From: RU20A sp042610495
Lineage (GTDB): Bacteria; Pseudomonadota; Alphaproteobacteria; Rhizobiales; Rhizobiaceae
DNA: 64,000 bases
Direction: 5' to 3'
Assembly (NCBI RefSeq): GCF_042610495.1
Contig: NZ_JBHGAP010000001.1
Location: 1,302,001 to 1,366,000, forward strand
Below the pieces are notes generated by a model that made no database searches, had not been told where the DNA came from, and saw nothing but the letters and a program-made list of their open reading frames with translations. Positions 60,153 to 64,000 of the stretch are shown here, in pieces. Numbering within the stretch: position 1 is the first letter of the stretch; each line of letters begins with the position of its first letter. A program made the translations under genes and the position numbers.

Positions 60153-61436
60153 TCACCCCTTCTCCCCCGCCTCCAGCACCGCCGGCAGCCGCGCGAGCAA
60201 GGCCTGGCGGTCGAGGTGGAAGTTCCCTTCCACCCAGATCGTCTCAAGCGCTGAAAGCACGCGACCGATCTCCGGCCCCGCCGCGACGCCCGCCCTCATG
60301 AGATCGGCACCGCCGAGCGGAAACGCGGGCTTCACCCAGCCCTCCGCCCGCTTGAGGTGGTCGAGAAGCCGCGCGGCTTCCGCCATTTTCTCCGTCTCGA
60401 TCTCGGCCTTGGCGCGCGCAACCGCAAGCGCCAGCCTCAGGCGGTCGACGATACCCTCGCGACCCGTGCGGTAGAGAAGCCGGTCGAGCGCGGTTCCTGC
60501 GAGATCGGGCTTCACCACTGGCGCCTCGGCAAAAGCCCTGAGCCGCCCCGCCTCGGCCCGCGACAAACGCAGGCGCTCGGCAAGCGCGGCCAAACGCTCC
60601 GCACCCGGAGGCACGATGGCCATCAGGCGCAGCAGCGCATCCGGCGCCCAGCCATAGGCGGCCTCGGCCGCAATCAGGCCCGGAATGGCATCGATGCCCC
60701 ATTTTTCCGTTTCCGGCAGCACCACGGTCAGCACGCCGGAGGTGCGCATCCACAAGAGAGCCCGGCCGGGGTCCTTCGCACCAAGCAGCTTTTTCATTTC
60801 CGCCCAGATGCGCTCGGCCGAAAGCCGCGTCAGTTCGTCCTTCGCCCGCGCGCTGGCCCGCAGGCCCTCGGCATCCGGCCGGCCGCTGCCATACTGGGCA
60901 AAGAAGCGGAAGAAGCGCAGAACCCGCAGATAATCCTCCGCCACGCGCTGATGCGCATCGCCGATGAAGCGCACGGCGCGCGTTTCGATATCGGCGAGAC
61001 CGCCGACGAGGTCGATGACCCGCCCCTCGCGGTCGGCATAGAGCGCGTTCATGGTAAGGTCGCGCCGTTCCGCGTCCGCCTGCCAGTCCGTCCCGAAGGC
61101 GACCTCGGCATGGCGCCCGTCGGTGGAGATATCCCGACGCAGCGTCGTCACCTCGAAGCCGCGGCCATTGGCCACGAGCGTCACCGTGCCATGGGCAATC
61201 CCCGTCGGCACCACCTTGATGCCGTCGGCCTCGGCCCGCGCCGTGACGGCTTGCGGCAGCAGCGTTGTCGCGAGATCAACATCGGCGACCGGCAGGCCCA
61301 TCAGGCTGTTGCGCACCGCGCCACCCACCACGCGCGTCTCCGCATCATCGCCGTTCAAAACCGTGAGGATGCGCGTCAGCGCACTGTCGCGAAACCAGGT
61401 CTCCCCGGCCACCGAGGGCGCCGTTTCAGCGGTCAT
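60153..61436 (-). CDS. cca: CCA tRNA nucleotidyltransferase (class II)
   Basis: The 427-residue protein has the head domain of class II nucleotidyltransferases: VVGGAVRNSLMGLPVADVDLAT with the metal-binding DVD, RRDLTMNALYAD with the conserved RRD, and a helical C-terminal body. It adds or repairs the 3' CCA end of tRNAs; a poly(A)-polymerase role is the alternative for this family. The start at 61436 overlaps the stop of the NUDIX gene by four bases. It is the third gene of the DUF1285 - NUDIX - cca operon. Confidence 0.9.
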   Translation of the reverse strand: MTAETAPSVAGETWFRDSALTRILTVLNGDDAETRVVGGAVRNSLMGLPVADVDLATTLLPQAVTARAEADGIKVVPTGIAHGTVTLVANGRGFEVTTLRRDISTDGRHAEVAFGTDWQADAERRDLTMNALYADREGRVIDLVGGLADIETRAVRFIGDAHQRVAEDYLRVLRFFRFFAQYGSGRPDAEGLRASARAKDELTRLSAERIWAEMKKLLGAKDPGRALLWMRTSGVLTVVLPETEKWGIDAIPGLIAAEAAYGWAPDALLRLMAIVPPGAERLAALAERLRLSRAEAGRLRAFAEAPVVKPDLAGTALDRLLYRTGREGIVDRLRLALAVARAKAEIETEKMAEAARLLDHLKRAEGWVKPAFPLGGADLMRAGVAAGPEIGRVLSALETIWVEGNFHLDRQALLARLPAVLEAGEKG

Positions 61437-62065
61437 GCGTAAAGCCTTTCATAGAGCGTGCGAAGAATGCCCGCCGTGATACCCCAGATGTTCCGCTCGC
61501 CATAGGGCATGCGGTAATAGTGCCGCTCACGACCCTGCCAGACGCTGCTGCCGACAATGTGGTTGTCCGGGTTCATCAGGAACGACAGCGGCACCTCGAA
61601 AACGGCATCCACCTCGTCCGGATTGGGCACGATGGAAAAGCCGCGCCTGACGACGGCCAGCACCGGCGTGATGCGGAAGCCGGACATGGCCATATAATAG
61701 GGCAGCCGCCCCACCGGCTCCACGAAGCCGCGGTCGAGCCCGATCTCCTCCTCCGTCTCGCGCAGCGCCGCCACCTCCGGCGTGCGGTCCTCCGGGTCCA
61801 TGCCGCCGCCCGGAAAGGCGATCTGCCCGGAGTGCTTTCTGAGCTTTGCCGTCCGCTGGGTAAGGATAACCTTGGCACCATCCGGATCGTCCACCACCGG
61901 CACCAGCACCGCAGCGTCGCGCAGCGTCAGCCCTTCCAGATAGGGAACGACACCAGGATTGAGCAGGATATCCCCATGCTCCCGCCAGGCGTCGGCGTTC
62001 GACTGCACACCGTCGGACAGCGCCCGGTGGCGGAAATCGGCGGCGGAAAAGGACATGGCACTCAT
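61433..62065 (-). CDS. NUDIX hydrolase, CoA pyrophosphatase type
   Basis: The 210-residue protein has the extended NUDIX box of the CoA-pyrophosphatase group: LRKHSGQIAFPGGGMDPED, followed by VAALRETEEEIGLDRG. The LRxHxGQ...FPGG prelude separates this group from other NUDIX enzymes. It would hydrolyse CoA or oxidised CoA to phosphopantetheine and 3',5'-ADP. Both ends overlap neighbours (stop with cca, start with DUF1285) by four bases. Confidence 0.92.
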   Translation of the reverse strand: MSAMSFSAADFRHRALSDGVQSNADAWREHGDILLNPGVVPYLEGLTLRDAAVLVPVVDDPDGAKVILTQRTAKLRKHSGQIAFPGGGMDPEDRTPEVAALRETEEEIGLDRGFVEPVGRLPYYMAMSGFRITPVLAVVRRGFSIVPNPDEVDAVFEVPLSFLMNPDNHIVGSSVWQGRERHYYRMPYGERNIWGITAGILRTLYERLYA

Positions 62066-62721
62066 TGCGACAGGCGATCGAGCTCGCCGGCCGGCATGAC
62101 CGGAAAGACGACGCCGCCCGAGCGCAGGCAGAACATCTCGACGCCCTCGACCTCCAGCCGCTCGCCGAGCGCAACGAGATCGTACATGACGGCGCGCGAC
62201 ACCAGCGCTTCCAGCCGGCCGCGCACATGCAGGTAGGGCTTCAATTCGCCGTCAAGGCCGCCCGTCTCGAAGCGCAGCGTATGTTCGGAGCCGGCGGTCA
62301 CCACGTCGCCCACATTGGTGCGGAAGGTCAGCACCTGTCCGGCGCCCTCGCCCTCGACGCTCATCTCGACGGCGAGAAAGGGCGCATCTACCACCCGGAT
62401 GCCGACTTTCTCGACAGGGGTCACCAGATAGGTCCGGCCGTCCTCATCCTTGCGCAGCACCGTCGAAAACAGCCGCACCAGGGGCTGCCGCCCGATCGGC
62501 GTGCCCAGGTAGAACCAGGTGCCATCGGCGCGGATCTCCATATCGATATCGCCACAGAAGGGCGGGTTCCAGCGCTCCACGGGCGGCAGGCCGCGCCCCT
62601 CGCCACCGGCGTCGCCCTGCGCCCGCGCAATCAGCGCCGCGAGCCCGGACGCGTCCGCGCTGCCGGCAATGCCCGTCGCCGCGCCGCTGGAGGGCGATGT
62701 CGTTGTGTCTGCCTCTGCCAT
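62062..62721 (-). CDS. DUF1285-family protein
   Basis: The 219-residue protein contains the DUF1285 domain (about 45-205): PPVERWNPPFCGDIDMEIRA, GTWFYLGTPIGRQPLVRLFS and YLVTPVEKVGIRVVDAPF. The function is unknown, but the gene heads a conserved alphaproteobacterial operon with a CoA pyrophosphatase and cca. The N-terminal 40 residues are low-complexity. The start at 62721 has GGACGGA upstream. It is divergent from the MoxR gene. Confidence 0.88.
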   Translation of the reverse strand: MAEADTTTSPSSGAATGIAGSADASGLAALIARAQGDAGGEGRGLPPVERWNPPFCGDIDMEIRADGTWFYLGTPIGRQPLVRLFSTVLRKDEDGRTYLVTPVEKVGIRVVDAPFLAVEMSVEGEGAGQVLTFRTNVGDVVTAGSEHTLRFETGGLDGELKPYLHVRGRLEALVSRAVMYDLVALGERLEVEGVEMFCLRSGGVVFPVMPAGELDRLSQ

Positions 62722-62921
62722 CGTTCCGTCCCGTTTGGTCCTATTCTTGCACGTCGATGACGACATTGCGTGGATGACACGCTCCGTCACGAGATAGTGC
62801 GGTCCGGCCGGCTTGTCAGCCGAGACCCCGCGCTTAAATTGAATTTATCCGCCGTAACCGGCAGCGCATCGATTCGGGCGCGGCCAGACCGGCACCTTGG
62901 ACACATCGAGGGAGATGCGCG

Positions 62922-63935
62922 ATGAGCATGATGAAGACCGCCGACACCGCCCTCGACGAAAAGACGATCATCGCCGCCGCCGAAAGCGCGCTGGAAGAGA
63001 TCGCCGCCATTCGCGCCGAAGTGGGCAAGGTCATCTTCGGCCAGGAAAGCGTTGTCGAGCAGGTGCTTCTGGCCGTGCTCTCCGGCGGCCATGCGCTGCT
63101 GGTCGGCGTGCCCGGCCTGGCCAAGACCAAGCTGGTGACGACGCTCGGTGCGGTTCTGGGCCTGAATTCCAGCCGCATCCAGTTCACGCCCGACCTGATG
63201 CCCTCCGACATTCTCGGCGCCGAGGTGATGGACCAGGACGACAGTGGCCGCCGCTCCTTCCGCTTCGTGCCCGGCCCGATCTTCACCCAGCTCCTGATGG
63301 CCGATGAAATCAACCGCGCCAGCCCGCGCACCCAGTCGGCTCTCCTGCAGGCCATGCAGGAATATCATGTGACCGTCGCCGGCCAGCGCAACGACCTGCC
63401 GCAGCCCTTTCACGTGCTCGCGACCCAGAACCCGCTGGAACAGGAAGGCACCTATCCCCTGCCCGAAGCGCAGCTCGACCGCTTCCTGCTGGAAGTGGAC
63501 GTTCACTACCCCGAATACGAGGCCGAGCGTCGCATCCTGCTTGAAACCACAGGCGTCGGCGAAGCCGGTGCCCGCGCGGTGATCGACGCCCAGCGCCTTT
63601 CGGCCATCCAGCAGCTGGTGCGCCAGATGCCGGTGCCGGATACCGTGGTCGACATGATCCTGAAGCTCGTGCGCTCCGCCCGCCCCGGCAACGGCCACAG
63701 CCTGACCGACAAGACAGTGGCCTGGGGCCCCGGCCCGCGTGCTGGCCAGGCACTCATGTTGTGCGCACGCGCCCGCGCGCTCTATGACGGGCGTCTGGCG
63801 CCCTCGATCGATGACGTCTTCGCGCTGGCCGAACCCGTGCTGCAGCACCGCATGGCGCTGAATTTCTCGGCCCGCGCCGAAGGGATGGGCGTGCGCGATG
63901 TGATCGCCACGCTGGTCAAGGACGCTCGCGGCTGA
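62922..63935 (+). CDS. MoxR-family AAA+ ATPase
   Basis: The 337-residue protein has the MoxR layout: the Walker A-type GVPGLAKTKLVTTLG, Walker B LLMADEINRASPRTQSALLQ, sensor 1 LATQNPLEQEGTYPLPEAQ and a C-terminal lid domain. MoxR ATPases act as chaperones that load metals or assemble complexes with vWA partners. In alphaproteobacteria the gene is followed by DUF58, DUF4159 and vWA-type membrane proteins; only 65 bases remain in the window, and they contain no start of such a gene. GGGAG precedes the ATG. Confidence 0.92.
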   Translation: MSMMKTADTALDEKTIIAAAESALEEIAAIRAEVGKVIFGQESVVEQVLLAVLSGGHALLVGVPGLAKTKLVTTLGAVLGLNSSRIQFTPDLMPSDILGAEVMDQDDSGRRSFRFVPGPIFTQLLMADEINRASPRTQSALLQAMQEYHVTVAGQRNDLPQPFHVLATQNPLEQEGTYPLPEAQLDRFLLEVDVHYPEYEAERRILLETTGVGEAGARAVIDAQRLSAIQQLVRQMPVPDTVVDMILKLVRSARPGNGHSLTDKTVAWGPGPRAGQALMLCARARALYDGRLAPSIDDVFALAEPVLQHRMALNFSARAEGMGVRDVIATLVKDARG

Positions 63936-64000
63936 GGCCGCCGGCCGTTCGCGGGGCGCATGAAGCGGTCCGCGGCCGGCATTGCTTCGTAAAGACAGCG

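Noticed and set aside
63960..63992. ATG start after the MoxR gene that might begin the DUF58 gene
   Set aside because: The frame stops after ten codons (TAA), so it is not the start of a longer gene.

Overview
The window is a 64 kb stretch of GC-rich (roughly 60-65 %) alphaproteobacterial chromosome, almost certainly from the Rhizobiaceae (Sinorhizobium/Ensifer, Shinella, Rhizobium, Agrobacterium). Three things support this: the order greA - lpsB - LPS-core glycosyltransferases - lrp - trxB - lysR - two tandem AbcR-type sRNAs - arsR, which matches what I recall of the Sinorhizobium meliloti chromosome; an alphaproteobacterial LexA box (GTTC-N7-GTTC); and families typical of the order (BA14K, DUF1236, DUF1285, a second ClpS). 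I see no IS element, prophage, CRISPR array, rRNA or tRNA. This is core chromosome with a few accessory insertions.

Layout. 1-3.8 kb: end of an MFS efflux pump, a dispersed repeat, and an SOS-controlled DNA-repair pair on the minus strand (radical SAM protein, then a DUF4130-UdgX fusion). 3.9-11.9 kb: greA and lpsB forward, then a minus-strand run of LPS glycosyltransferases (GT4, GT25, GT4, GT25 and two GT-A-like proteins) and an Lrp/AsnC regulator. 12.1-16.4 kb: trxB, a LysR regulator, two AbcR-like sRNAs, and an ArsR regulator with a flavin ene-reductase. 16.5-21.8 kb: Ca2+/H+ antiporter, YdeP-type molybdopterin oxidoreductase, a small exported protein, and aspartate aminotransferase. 22.1-26.5 kb: a class GN sortase with its VIT/vWA substrate, followed by a PQQ-type sugar dehydrogenase. 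26.5-32 kb: envelope and stress proteins (DUF1176, DMT transporter, cold-shock protein, BA14K, MBL hydrolase, SH3/DUF1236). 32.2-37.2 kb: MarR regulator, a two-component pair, csaA/proC/ybjN, and a UbiK-family protein. 37.4-43.9 kb: lgt - midA - pgeF - M24 peptidase homologue, a lipoprotein, and prs. 44-48.1 kb: a lipid-linked sugar module (GT2, methyltransferase, ArnE/F-like flippase half) facing a large GT-C-like membrane protein. 48.1-51.3 kb: aldehyde dehydrogenase with DUF779 and an AcoR-like regulator that lacks the AAA+ domain. 51.5-58.1 kb: rplY, a GGDEF-EAL protein with a translationally coupled periplasmic binding protein, pth, clpS2 and ychF. 58.2-64 kb: two MaoC dehydratases, apt, DUF1059, cca - NUDIX - DUF1285, and a MoxR ATPase running towards the window edge.

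The loci most worth following are the sortase/VIT-vWA pair, the GT-C/GT2/methyltransferase/flippase module, the GGDEF-EAL/binding-protein pair wedged between rplY and pth, and three regulatory structures: the LexA box over the -10 of the UdgX operon, a terminator-like hairpin in the greA leader, and a long inverted repeat in front of arsR. Many minus-strand genes overlap by 1-8 bases (TGATG or ATGA junctions), which marks tight operons.
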